This document shows positions 11,189 to 21,965 of a stretch of 64,000 nt of DNA, piece by piece. The translations under genes were made by a program, and so were the position numbers. Every line of letters begins with the position of its first letter. The first letter of the stretch is position 1. This stretch comes from Schistocephalus solidus (Eukaryota > Platyhelminthes > Cestoda > Diphyllobothriidea > Diphyllobothriidae). Under the pieces are notes generated by a model. That model saw nothing but the letters and a program-made list of their open reading frames with translations. It did no database searches and had not been told where the DNA came from. The DNA lies in the NCBI GenBank assembly GCA_017591395.1, contig WEDG01004562.1:62001-126000 (forward strand), read 5' to 3'.

Positions 11189-11653
11189 AGATGGTATACA
11201 GTTCTCTCGACATAGGTACTAGCTTAAAACCCAGACACCTGTTTTGCCGATGTTGCTGTTGCTGAATTACGCAGCAACGAGGGCTTTAGCTCCTCAGTGG
11301 GGCCCCTAGCATTCTCTATGCGGTTTCTGGTACATGAACTCCAGAGAACAATCGGGGAGATAATTTCTGAAATTATTAAGTACAGGAAATGGAGTCAAGT
11401 GAACCAGACATGACATTTTAGGGTCAGACCCGAAATTTTAATGAACATCTGGGTCGAAAACAATCAACCACTGTGAAATAACCACGTAATACCCATTATA
11501 CAAACAAGAAGTACTACAAATAGTATGAAATTTATATGGCAAAGATGGTATACCGTTCTCCTGACATAAGTACTAGTTAAAAACCCAGCTGAAGGTTGCT
11601 CTGAAGTTTATGCTGCTGCATGAAGCAGCAACGAGGGGTTCGGCTCCTCAGTG
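11189..11653. repeat. local duplicated repeat, two diverged copies
   Basis: The block around 11189-11310 (CAAAGATGGTATAC, CATAGGTACTAG, AAAACCCAG, CAGCAACGAGGG, GCTCCTCAGTGG) recurs at 11538-11653 in the same orientation. The second copy ends exactly where the 5' LTR of the Gypsy element starts. More distant relatives occur at about 950-1010 and 21560-21640. No coding content. Confidence 0.6.
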
Positions 11654-11766
11654 GTACCGAGGTGCCAAACTACCTCATATTCAGCTGATTGTTCATACTC
11701 CGTTAACTGAATTGCTTTTTTGTCTGCATGGAAAGAACGGAGTAAGCCGGATCTCGTTTGACTCTT
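11654..11766 (+). repeat. 5' LTR remnant of the Gypsy element
   Basis: It starts with GTACCGAGGTGCC and shares with 15878-16016 the blocks TACCGAG, TGTTCATA.TCCGTTAA.TGAATTG, GGAAGAACGGA.TAAG and TCGTTTGACTC. Relative to the 3' copy it lacks about 25 bases before TCGTTTGACTC. Beyond about 11766 the two copies can no longer be aligned, so the true LTR may be longer. Confidence 0.65.
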
Positions 11767-11989
11767 AATCATCACACCCTGCATAAACTCTGACTTGCCT
11801 TTCATTAATGATTTGTGATTAGTTTATATCGTCGTTCGGGTCGACAACAGTGATGACCTATCGACTTTCACGCTTACACCTATATTCTATCATTGATATT
11901 CACCTCTTGCGTGTAATCCATTTTCTCCAAATGTGCTTCCTCTACGGATGATGACGACGCCACAACCTCTCTTAATGGAGTTGTTTTTT

Positions 11990-12785
11990 TCTCCCACCGA
12001 CTTCTGGCAGGATGCACCCGAACTTCATGCCTTCCGTATTGAAGCCAGCTTGTACTCTGCCAACGTTACACGCGAAATAGATTGGTTGAGGCTCTTCCTC
12101 TCACCATGATTTCGCAAGTGAAGACATTTTTACGTGACCCTCCATCGGAAACTCCCTATTCCAGACTTAAGGCTGAGCTTCTCCTCTTGACCCCAGTTTC
12201 TGACCACCAGCTTTATCACGCACTCGTAAAAGAGGAAGCATTAGATGTTCGCAATCCATCGGACTTCCTGCGTCGGATGTGTTCTCTTGTTGGGAACACG
12301 ACCATCGACGATAAGTTTTTAAGGAGATGTTCATGAACGTTTGCCAACTTCTGTCCAGAAAATTTTGGTCTCTGGCTCAGGTAATTTAGAAATCTCCAAA
12401 CTAGCAGAGATGGCAGATCGCATGATGGAGGTGGAGGGCGTGTCTTCCACGACAATTTCTCAGGTTTCACAGCCTCTAAGTACATCCACATCCGACCTGG
12501 CCGAGCTGAAGGCACAAATTGCCCAATTAACGATGACTGTTGCCAATTTGCAGCTGCGCCGATGTGACGGCCCACCTAGACGTTCTTTGATTTGCGCCCG
12601 TCATCATTCCCGTTCTCGGCCCAGGACTGCAAATATGTATTGGTATTATGTTAACTTCGGCGATAATACAAGACGTTGTGTCCCACCCTGTTCCTTCAAG
12701 TCCTCGCAGGGGAAACGCCTCTGCCGGAGAGTAAATGCGGCCGGGCTCTCTGGCAACTCTACCGGTCAGGCGTTTCTTAGTGGAC
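11990..12785 (+). pseudogene. Gypsy gag, frameshifted
   Basis: The capsid-like region begins in one frame with FWQDAPELHAFRIEASLYSA (about 12003-12060) and shifts near 12080-12110 into the frame that carries TFLRDPPSETPYSRLKAELL (about 12125-12182). It then shifts again near 12335 into KILVSGSGNLEISKLAEMAD (12357-12416). This F-W-x-D/D-x-P...F..VEA and ENPY..LK.EL pattern is typical of the gag of flatworm and arthropod Gypsy elements. The downstream region YYVNFGDNTRRCVPPC (near 12645-12690) corresponds to the Cys/His motif at the end of this type of gag, but its first Cys is Tyr. Non-functional. Confidence 0.8.
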
Positions 12786-14015
12786 ACTAGGAGCTAAAAT
12801 CAGTGTCTTTCCTCCTACCCCCACCAACTGACATTGCCCAAACCATGGTCGTTGCCTCCAGACTGTAAGCTCGTCCCTCATTTCAACTTTTGGATCCCAA
12901 TCTCTCTCCCTCGACATAGGTCGCAGGCAACTCTTCCCTTGGATCTTCATAATAGCCGAGGTTCCTACTGCTATCCTTGGGGCTGACTTTCTAGCCACTT
13001 TTGACCTTCTGGTTGACTGCAGGCAACATCGCCTTCATGATCACTCCACTACCCTCTCTGTCAAGGGCTTTCACCCATTCCGCGTTTCCAACCGTCTTTC
13101 CGTCCTTGAACCGAATCCTGACTGTCCATTTCGTCAACTTTTAACTAAATATCCCAGTCTTACCACAATCCACTTTTCTGATTCCTTATTGCCCCATGAT
13201 ATAGTTCATCATTTAAAAAAAACTGGTCCCCCGTTTACTCTCGCCCCAACCGTCTTGCTACCACCCGTCTTGCGGCTGCCAAAGCTGAATTCGACCACAT
13301 GTTGCAACTAGGGATTATTAGACAGCCTGACAGTCCCTGGGCATCTCCATTGCACATGGATTCAAAACCACAAAGGGAAGGTTGGTGGCCTTGCGGTAAC
13401 TATAGAGCCCTCAGTAAAATCACCATGTCCAGCCGGCACCTGATTCTTCATCTTGAGGACTTTGCTGGAAGTCTTTCTGGTAAAACCACTTTCTCGAAGA
13501 TCGATTTGGTCCGGGCTTTTCATCAAATTCCGATTGCGGTTGAGGATATTCCCAAAGCGACAGTGACGACAACTTTTGGCTTATTTGAGTATTTCCCTAT
13601 GCCTTTTGGTCTTCAACCTGTCTCACCTACTTTTCAGCGCTTCGTTGACCATGTTGTACGTGGTCTCTCATTTGTGTATGCATATATTGAGGAGGTGTTG
13701 GTCGCCAGTCGGGATGCTGATGAACTTCTTTCGCACCTTATCATACTTTTCGACCGATTCCAGAAGTTCAGTGTTACCTTGAATTCTGTGAAATATGTCC
13801 TAGGAGACACTTCTCTTGAGTTCTTAGGTCACCAGATTGACTCCAATGACAATCGTCCTCTTTCCTCAAAGGCTGCTACCATTCGAGACTTTCTTCCCCC
13901 CACCTCAAAGCGTCAACTGCAGCGGTTCCTTGGTATGGTCAACATTTATCGCTGGTTCCTCTCGAACTGTGGTGACACCATCCTCCAGCTGACTAGTCCT
14001 CTCGCCGGTTCTTAG
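12770..14015 (+). pseudogene. Gypsy protease and reverse transcriptase, catalytic boxes damaged
   Basis: The protease start reads FLVDT and then GAKISVFPP in a different frame. A one-base change of length at about 12790 breaks the catalytic Asp-Thr-Gly itself. The rest of the protease is full of stops. A run of A bases near 13215 adds another frameshift. Reverse transcriptase is then open from 13299 to 14015: ML.LGIIRQPDSPWASPLHM, motif A FSKIDLVRAFHQIPI, PFGLQPVSPTFQRF, and motif C YIEEVLVAS. Motif C is normally YIDDVLVAS in this family, so both catalytic Asp residues are Glu. The connection domain FLGHQID and FLGMVNIYRWF follow. The frame ends at a TAG inside PLAGS.RTF. Confidence 0.9.
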
Positions 14016-14039
14016 CGTACCTTTGAAATTGCACCAGCA

Positions 14040-14515
14040 GACTACATGTTATTTGAGCAGATAAAAGCCCTTTTGGCTGATGCTACCCTCGTGACTCACT
14101 TTCATGATGACGAACCCATATGTCTGATGGTCAATGCTTCCAATGTTGCTGTTGGCGCGGTTCTCCAACAACTTCTCCCAGATCTCACTGTGCCTTTGGT
14201 TTTCTTTTCAAAGAAACTATCCAAGGCCGAGACCCACTACAGCACATTCGGGCGTGAATTTCTTGCCGTTCACCTTACCGTGAAGCACTTCCGGTATTTA
14301 CTGGAAGGTCAAGAGTTCACAATATTCACAGACCACAAGCCACTTACCTACGCTTTGATTTCGCAATCCGATAAACTTAACCCTCGGGAGATCCAACAAG
14401 TGGACTATATTTCACAGTTTACTTCAGAAATTTGCCACATTGCCGGGTTATGGAATGAGGTGACTGACGCTCTGTCCAGGCTCTCTATCACTCACCTCCA
14501 GCTGTCTACTGTGAT
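14040..14515 (+). pseudogene. Gypsy RNase H
   Basis: The frame 14046-14972 starts with the connection and RNase H region. LMVNASNVAVGAVLQQ stands where the family has V-D-A-S, so the first catalytic Asp is Asn. The second block KAETHYSTFGREFLAV keeps the catalytic Glu. The third, FTIFTDHKPLTYAL, keeps the Asp. The domain ends with VTDALSRL, which is the usual ADALSR motif. It degrades the RNA strand of the hybrid in active elements; this copy lacks a metal ligand. Confidence 0.88.
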
Positions 14516-14599
14516 AGCCCTTGCTGAGATGGCCACTGAACAACACCCTGTTGGTTCGCCCTGTGACGAGGATGCTTCCGGACTCCATCTACAGGAGAT

Positions 14600-15801
14600 A
14601 GCAATCACTACTGGCAACGGCACAATTCTATGCGACGTCTCAACTCCATCTCACCATGCCTTTGAGCCACCATCTAACCACCGTAAGGTCTACTCCTCCC
14701 TGCACAATATTTCACACCCTGGAAGTCGAACTACCAACAAGCTGGTTGCTGACCGCTTTGTCTGGCATAAGGACTTGAAAGCGTGGACACGGGCCTGTCT
14801 CGGCTGTCAACGGAGCAAAGTCCAGCGGCACATTACCCGGCCCCCGAGCAAGGTTCAGCCACGTCCACCGGGACATTGTAGGCCCCCTGTCTCTGTCCAG
14901 CGGTTTTTCTTATCACCTCACTTGTGTGGATCGATTCATCTGGTGGCCGGAAGTTATTTCTCTGCCCGATGATGATGCTTTTACGGGGATCAAGGCTTTC
15001 CTCATTCGTTGGGTTGCCGTTTTTTGTGCCCCGTCCACTCTCACGACTGACCACGATGCCAAATTCGAATCTCACCTATTCCGGTCTCTCCTCTCCTTTT
15101 TAAGCTGTATTCTCATTAGGACGACAGCCTATCACCCGGCTGCCAACGGGATGGTCGAGTGGTTCCACTGCCTTGCTACTCGCCGCGGTTGATCCGGAGA
15201 ACTGTACGGACCATTTTCCCCTGGTCCTGTTGGGCATCCACTCCGCTCTCAAGTCGGACCTTGACTGTTCCCGGTGAGATGATCTCGCCAACCCGTCAAG
15301 GTGCGGTCAAGGATCCTACCAACCTCCTGCACCGCCTCTTGCAATTTATGCGGATGCTGTTCCCCGGTTCCGCCCTGATCCTGCGTCTCTGAGTCTTATA
15401 TTGAGAAAGACTTGGCGACTTGCTCTCACGTATACCTCCGATGTGATTGAGTCCGTCAACCGTTGGAACCGCCCTATGACGGTCCATTCCGGGTAATTTC
15501 TCGAGGGATGAATACCTTTCGTATCCATCGCAGAAATCGCGAGGAGTTCATGAGTGTGGACCGCCTCCAAGCTGCTGTCCCGGACACTCCGCCGGACGAG
15601 CCCTGCGGTCCCCTGCTCCTTCACCTCTCCGACCCTAAATTCAACCTTCCCGCATATTACCTTTTCCCCCATGTTCTTAATCATCAACTGCCACCACATC
15701 CAACTCCAACACTCAAGCCACGAGGCATAACCAATCTTCTGCTAGGCAACCTGTTTATATCATCCGAAGAAGTCGGCACTGTCATTTTCCTGATCGGTTA
15801 G
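14600..15801 (+). pseudogene. Gypsy integrase and C-terminal tail, frameshifted
   Basis: The zinc-binding N-terminal domain is visible as H-x(3)-H in SLHNISHPG and C-x(2)-C in ACLGCQRSKV (near 14700-14820). A frameshift near 14880-14930 interrupts the segment before the first catalytic Asp (region CVDRFIWWPEV in the new frame, about 14920-14955). The second Asp lies in LTTDHDAKFES (about 15040-15070) and the Glu in ANGMVEWFH (about 15142-15168). Further frame changes follow, then PYDGPFRVIS (about 15472-15500), the GPY/F motif of the integrase C-terminus, in a frame that runs to 15801. The normally basic residue after the catalytic Glu is Trp. Confidence 0.88.
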
Positions 15802-15864
15802 TCACTTACTTCTTTTAGACTTGTACACACCCATCGGCATCGTTTCACAACGCCCTCCGGTCTC

Positions 15865-15876
15865 GAAGGAGGACAC
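15865..15876 (+). promoter_or_regulatory. polypurine-like tract before the 3' LTR
   Basis: GAAGGAGGACAC directly precedes the TGTACCGAG start of the 3' LTR, where the plus-strand primer of a Gypsy element is expected. The assignment rests on position and base composition only. Confidence 0.5.
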
Positions 15877-16016
15877 TGTACCGAGATGTCAGGTAACCTT
15901 AACTTCAGCTTACTGTTCATAATCCGTTAATTGAATTGTTTGTTTGACTGCGCGGGAAGAACGGACTAAGCGGGAACTGGTAGAGCATGTGCTTGTTTGC
16001 CAGGTCGTTTGACTCC
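15877..16016 (+). repeat. 3' LTR of the Gypsy element
   Basis: It begins with TGTACCGAGATG and matches the 5' LTR remnant in several blocks (see that entry). The right border is uncertain: similarity stops at TCGTTTGACTCC, although the real LTR could continue into 16017-16180. Confidence 0.65.
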
Positions 16017-17175
16017 AGTCCACTTCAGTGCAAGTTTTCATGCGCTTCGGTGTCTAATTTCGATTGGCTTTCCAAAACCTTCCAACATCTTGTGATACTC
16101 AACCCGGCATTGGGACAATGATAGAGTTCCCTTGCCAGCTGACTGATCGCAAAGCCTCCATTGCGACGACACGGTCTTCAAGGTGGAGCCAGAGTTGGTA
16201 ACTGTTAAGCGCTCTTCACCCCCTCAGTGACTGGCCCTCGGCTAGGGTAACCAATTGCTATGGCTTCCTTGTGAGTCAGTTATTCTCTCCCGGCTCCCGG
16301 TCGTTCTCTCACGTAGCGAGAAAGCTTTGTGTAAGGTACTCACGTTAAACGCATTTCGTTTCCAAATGAGGCTGTGAAACTGCGTTCCTCAAACATATAG
16401 AAGGAAGATGTTTAGGTAGTCATATGCTTGGCAGCAAAGACGATAATCTAGCATTTTTTAAGTAAATTTGGAAAGACTTGTGACCAGAATAAAGAATACA
16501 GTTTAAAAGAAATGGTTCCGGTCCTTAGACTTCTGATTGCCGACCGAAGGTCCTATAGGCATTCATTGTTACTTCCGTCAAAATGATACGAATTTCTGCA
16601 AATAGGCCGTTCTTGGGACGCTTTTTACCACATTTTATTTTACGAATGCCCAGGAGCTCTATTCATACAAAAACTTCAATACTTCGTATTTTAATGCAAC
16701 AACAATGGCTTTGATTTACACAACAATGCACCGCCCAGCTCCACTGGCTGAGTTCTTTGACAACGACATTGAATCCGAAACTACTACTAGATCGGCGTTC
16801 TTTAATCAGTAGTTGGATGTGGGTTTTTAGGCAGAAAACATAGGGCAGGGTGACATTTTAAAACATTGAACCTGAAACATATGAATCCGACGGTAAGCGC
16901 TTGCCGTAACCGACCACTTCGCCTAGTTTATGGAGGTGCCCTCGTAAAAAATGCGTAGTTAACGCACACTAAAATGGCACGATGACCTATTTGGGGAAAT
17001 ACCTTTGATAAAAGTAAACCAATGTGGGTTGTTATGACATGTTGAAAGCAATATTGATGCAACCGTTAGGTGAATTCTGGTTGCAACTGATTACTACGCC
17101 TTTGAGTGCCAAGCTCCTACATGTTTCTCCCAGGATGGTAGCTTGCGCATTGTATGTGGTTCTTTGATTCCTAGA
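16017..17175. other. no recognisable gene
   Basis: No coding motif, repeat partner in the window or RNA gene was recognised. The first 150 bases may still belong to the Gypsy 3' LTR. Confidence 0.4.
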
Positions 17176-17425
17176 GTTGTGCGTGTGTGTGTGTGTGGCT
17201 GCGTGTGTGCCAACACATCTAACACATCTTGCGCACCCTCAGACTTGGCACTTCCCCATCTATCCTGTCCTCATTTTCACCGCAAATGCGCAGCACGCGA
17301 ATCACCGGGAGCACCAACATACACCCGTTGCACCTGACTCAAACTGCCCGCAGTGCCAACGCACATTCACGCACCACATGGGCCTACTAGGCCACATGTA
17401 TCTCCATGAAAACCTACGGTAGAAC
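17176..17425 (+). pseudogene. zinc-finger LINE, C-terminal fragment with one intact C2H2 finger
   Basis: After a short GT-rich run (17180-17210) a frame encodes CPQCQRTFTHHMGLLGHMYLH (17347-17410), an ideal C-x2-C-x12-H-x3-H finger, and stops at 17422. The same finger and the following non-coding tail occur after the reverse transcriptase part of the LINE at 27485 and in the copy at 61136. This is therefore a strongly 5'-truncated LINE copy and not a host zinc-finger gene. Confidence 0.75.
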
Positions 17426-18720
17426 ACTGTCAGCTTTACGACATTTCTACATTTCTACTCATCAGCTTCTGCACCTCACATTATCACACGCAACACAACA
17501 AAAACATGCTCTCAGTCTGCATAGCTGATTTAGAGGCAAGTACGATCCTCGGCTCTTTTCCCATGTGACTACTCTGTTGCATGTGTGATCTGAGATTGAA
17601 AAAATCCCGGGACGATAATCGCCGTGGGTTGTAAGGTTGCCAACTGACAATTACTCTCAAACCTGGCAGTCAGTCCAATGTGTGCTGTGTGGAGTGGCTG
17701 GCTGGTGCTCTTAAAGTCAGGCTGTGATGTCTCCTTCTTAACGTAACCTCTTGCACTCACACATATATGAGATATCAGCCGTTCAAACCCCTATTGTTTG
17801 AAATTCTAATGATTTTGTTTGGAGGGCTAGGTCGTGTACGTAGTAATCGCATACGAGGTTATAAGCAGCTGCGCCCGCTTCCTCATCAGCATGCTGACCG
17901 GCTCGAACGGTGATCTGATTTTGGGGGTGGGGGAGAGAGTGGGGTCGACGGCTCAGTGCATTTTCCTCACTATAAACAATCTGACATGCTTGAAAATATC
18001 ACGGTGCGCTAAAAGCCGTGGCATGGAAGGTTTCCAACTGACCAGATAACTCGGACCATGTGGTCAGCCCAATGTGTGTTTTGTGTGAAGTGGCTGACTG
18101 GTGGACTAACAGTCAGGCTACAATGGCTCCTTTTTAATGTGGCTTTTATGGCACTTCCACTACGTGGGACCCGAGCCATGTGTGTTGGCACGCCCAGGGG
18201 CGACTCCGGCCGTACCAGCCACATGCGCCCTTGCCCGTCTCCGGTCTTCTACAATCTGTAATGCCACTGTGCTGAGTTGGGGGAGAAGGAGAGGGTGCGG
18301 ATCCTGCAGCGCAATTCTACAATCACTTAAAACTAATCCACGCGCAAGTCACCATCCCTGCGCCACATGGTGTAGAGCATACGGTGGACATTGTCAGACT
18401 ACGACTGTCGAACTATCGATTGTTGGGTCCATTAGATGTGCTGCGTGGTTGACGTGTTGGACCAACATGGGGGCTAGCTCAGGGCATGGCAGGCAATATT
18501 CGACATACGCTCCTAGAACAGATGCCGCACATGGGAGCATGTGATGGCACGCGCAGGCTCAGAACCAAATAGGTGTGAAAACGATGTCATTTGGTATTTC
18601 TGCTTTGTAATTTTCTCAGGCATTAATCTATTACTTGGAGTCAGGCTGCAATGGCTCCCTCTTTATGTGGTCTTAATGGCATTCATACTCAGCTGGGATC
18701 CGAACCGGCATGACCAACCA
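17426..18720 (+). mobile_element. 3' tail of the zinc-finger LINE
   Basis: The stretch is non-coding and shares long blocks with 28861-29720 and 61716-64000. These include a CACGGT..CTAAAAGCCGTGGC..GGAAGG segment near 18000, GTCAGCCCAATGTGTGTTTTGTG near 18062, a GTCTCCGGTCTTCT block near 18236, CACGCGCAAGTCACC near 18340 and GAGCATACGGTGGAC near 18376. A second, shorter echo (GGAGTCAGGCTGCAATGGCTCC) lies at 18637-18720. Confidence 0.75.
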
Positions 18721-19216
18721 CCTTGAGAACAAACCTCACTAGCTTTTACAGTGTGGATATAAAAAACTATTCGCTGTTTTAAGAAAGGAGACAAAGGAAA
18801 GTAAGTATTAAAAAGTGTTCACTTAAAGTACAAAATCGAGTGAAACAGAAGTTCATTCCAAGCGCCAATGGCACGGTGGTGATACAAAAGCTCCTATAGA
18901 TTTATGACATATGCAAGATTTAATGCAGTAGAACCTAATATCATGAATGGCTAAAACCCTTAACTCTTGAGCATGGCCATATCTCTGAACCATCTTTTCT
19001 TGCGTACATTGGAAATTTTACATCCACGGCACCGCATGCATGTGTAATGAATGCATTCTAGCGGCTGGCAGAATCAAGTGAGAGATCGCATTTACCGGAA
19101 ATACTGTTTTGTACCCGTGCCGAATAATCGACCGCTTCCCGACAAAGGAACAATTCAGTGGCCGTCTTTTGAAGGTGGTCACCATCTGACAACCGACTGA
19201 AACTCGAACAACTGCC
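18721..19216. other. no recognisable gene
   Basis: Non-coding, AT-leaning sequence with no partner recognised elsewhere in the window. Confidence 0.4.
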
Positions 19217-19900
19217 GTCACACTGATTTACTTCGCTAAGAAGGGCTACCCATACCACTGATATGGTCACTGATGGTTCATCTTCAGAATTCAGGGGATA
19301 AATTGCCGGGGTTTGTCCTTGGGCAGGAATGAGGACATTCGTCCATAATCGATAATGCGGGTTGCAGGAGGGAGCAAGTATGCCCTTCAAGTACTTTTTA
19401 TTCGACTAGAACTCTTTTCAGTTGGGGACATAGAAACCCGGTGAGGTAATAGTAAACCTATCTGTCTCTCCTTTTACGTGAGCCGTAAACATCCCAAAGT
19501 TATATAGGCCAGTAAAAGTGAGAAGAAAATAACTAGTCAATAAAAAGGAGCTTATTATCAAATTCTAGATTGGTTGTGTCACGTTTTTCATGGGAGTATT
19601 TCAACAAACTAAAACGAAAAGCTTTTTTCACTAAAAAACCCTTCCCCGGAGAACTGCATCCAAAATTACTAATGTGAGGAAAACTTAAAAGGTGTCGGCA
19701 TAATGTGCGACTTGGAAAACATCAGGGAAATCCATAAGACGACCACTGCGCGAATGGAGGGGTGTTGGTGGGGTAGGGGGGAGGGGAATGGTACAGGGTT
19801 ATCAAGTGAGGCTGGGAAATGGCACGAAGTATTGTAGCGGGTGGAGAAGTCTCCTTTGCTGGGACGGTTGAAAAAGGGCCCGGGCACAAGCCACCTTGAA
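19217..19900. repeat. segmental duplication, copy 1 (partner 57185-57872)
   Basis: This segment is highly similar and collinear to 57185-57872. Shared stretches include CATAATCGATAATGCGGGTTG, AGGAGGGAGCAAGTATGCCC, AAACATCCCAAAGTTATATA and GGTTGAAAA.GGGCC.GGGCACAAG. It includes a G-rich run at about 19760-19790. Similarity ends abruptly at GCCACCTTGAAG, where copy 2 continues into a LINE. The sequence carries no coding signal that is shared by both copies. Confidence 0.85.
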
Positions 19901-20089
19901 GTGGTTGGATGCTACTAGTTCCGCTCGAACGCAACGGGTGATTTTGGAATTCTTGTCCATTTCGGACGGAACTCCAAATGGTCCACCGAAGGGCTGAATT
20001 ATGAACACCATCTACGCGGACGAGGTTGGCTGCATTGCTGGCTACGAGCACTTTTCTTACTTTAATTGACGAACACTTACTGATCGCTA

Positions 20090-20335
20090 ACGGAATTCAC
20101 TCATTCCGTGGTGCCTTGGGACTCACTCTCAAGCCCCGCCAGCCGCCACACAGCGGTTAGTATCAGTGACAGAGTATGCTTGCCGGCAAATACAAGGGAG
20201 TTTGGAATGTTCGTTTCCGGCTCATAAGCGTTATCAGCCAGACACTAGTCTCAGGGTTTCCTACGGCCTGATGTTGGCAACTTATATCCCCGAAAAGGTC
20301 ATTTCCGTCTCCCCTGTCATTCTTGTTATTTTGCG
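20090..20335 (-). mobile_element. SINE fragment with inverted tail
   Basis: The 3' module (CATTCCGTGGTGCCTTGGGACTCACTCTCAAGCCCCGCCAG region) is followed by a body (ACAAGGGAGTTTGGAATG near 20200). An inverted piece of the same body (CATTTCCGTCTCCCCTGTCATTC near 20300) then faces it. There is no tRNA head. The layout mirrors the inverted end at 9731-9863. Confidence 0.65.
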
Positions 20336-20419
20336 TCAGTTTTATAACTATGAGAACAGTTCACAACTCGACTCGAATAATTCGCTAATCAAAAGTGGCA
20401 TAGCTCAAACTCCCCAGAC

Positions 20420-21960
20420 ATGGAAATAATCCATTGTTCAACGACGTAATTGTCCACAAGACATGACATTAGTTGCGTGAGAATATTTGGTCCAGACATG
20501 AAAAGGCTTCTGAAGGAGGTATAGTAGAGACTGTAAAAACTGTGGCTAGGCTTAAAAATTGAAGTTCTGTCTAATTACGTGATCCATATGGTGTCCTATT
20601 ACCTCTCGTTTGCACGTGGAGAGGTGGGGCACTTTCGGGTCCTCACAGCCATAACAGACATTCTGAAGGCATTATTCTTCCATGACACATGATCTGGAAG
20701 TGTATGTAAGTATACTGCAAGCACATAGAGTTACAAAATTGTGGTGTTTTTACATGCCCACGTTTCACTTGTTCACCTTATCGCAAACAAACTTACCATA
20801 CACGCAGCAGCTATTGCATTGGTTACGACTTCGAGGTTGACTACCGGTATTGTAAATCAGTATTGTAAATCAGTAATAAAACCATTAGAAATGGTATAAA
20901 TCATAAGATCTTGGTTCGACTGCAACTTACAAACTACAGCTCAAGTGAATGCACAAGACAACACCATCGTAATTGGAAACGCTTATCCCGCATTGAATTC
21001 AAATGTATAAAAGATGCTATGGTATGGATTCAGAGAGCCTGCTCCGTCCTTAAAAAATGCTATACCGTGAACGGCGTTCTGCTTCACTAGCAACCATAGC
21101 ATGATAACTGTTCGTTTGGATTTCGTTTGCATGGGCTTTAGAATCAATTTCTTATCCAAGGCAAAATACCCACTTTTCGACTGTTAGTTGGATACATCGG
21201 GGGAGTGCAATATCCATGTGACTGCATATTTTCCTATCACACATGCGTTTTTGTCACTGGAATCCAGTTTCTGATAATTTGTTGGTTGTAAATTAGTGAG
21301 TGATAGGTGGTGTTGACGAATCTCATAGCACAGAGAACACTTCGGACACTTCTTATCGTAGGTGGACCACGAGGATTTACAGTTGAGCCTTGTTTTATTC
21401 CCTAAGGAATTAGTGTGCAAAATTATATTAAATCCTTTGATACAGAACTTTTTTTAGCGCTTTGTCAAAAATATGATATATGCTGGACTAACCGCGCAAT
21501 ATTCACCAGACTCCAACTGGTGGTGATAACTAAATACATATAGAAGGAGTCACCATATTTGCTGCATAGTCATCAGCTAAAAACCAGACATTTGCCGCTT
21601 TCTGAGACATCAGCGAGAGATTCGGCTAAACAGTAACTCCATCAACGTTCTACAGGGGTTTTCTGGTGGATTCATCCGTTTCCAAAAGCGAACTGATAAA
21701 GTTCCTCCCCAAATACCCATAAGAAATATCTTATTTTAAATGTTCTGAAAGAAAGTTATTGCAGAAGTGCAGTCTCTCAAAAACGCTGGCATTTAAAGCA
21801 TACCCGGTAACTAAGTGTAGTCCTCAACCTCTAAAAATACCACACAGAAATCTTACTGAAGAAAAGAGCCCTCGATACACAGAAAATGGCTTGTCAACGG
21901 TGTCATCTGCGAATTACATTCAAACTTCTGGGATGAAAACAGATGACCCAATGTTTTTCA
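20420..21960. repeat. segmental duplication, copy 1 (partner 26272-26990)
   Basis: Positions 20420-21180 align with 26272-26870 (for example GGAAATAATCCATTGTTCAA, GAAGTTCTGTCTAATTACGTGATCCATATGG, CAAACAAAC block, CATGGATTCAGAGAGCCTG-like block). Positions 21845-21960 align with 26875-26990 (GAAATCTTACTGAAGAAAAG, TTCAAACTTCTGGGA). The intervening 660 bases, about 21185-21840, are absent from the partner. That inserted part includes, near 21560-21640, a relative of the 11189-11653 repeat. No coding content was recognised. Confidence 0.85.
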
Positions 21961-21965
21961 ATTGA

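Larger units (their letters stand above)
11654..16016 (+). mobile_element. degenerate Gypsy-type LTR retrotransposon
   Basis: The order LTR, gag, protease, reverse transcriptase, RNase H, integrase, C-terminal tail, polypurine-like tract, LTR is preserved over about 4.4 kb. RNase H precedes the integrase and the integrase ends in a GPF-type tail, which is the Ty3/Gypsy order. The LTR-LTR divergence is high and every coding part carries lesions, so this is an old copy. No clear primer-binding site was found after the 5' LTR. Confidence 0.9.

Noticed and set aside
12216..12575. minus-strand protein opposite the Gypsy gag
   Set aside because: Antisense shadow of gag, whose own frames carry the family motifs.
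17143..17422. host zinc-finger gene
   Set aside because: The finger is followed by the same long tail as LINE copies at 28390 and 61136, so it is a truncated LINE end.
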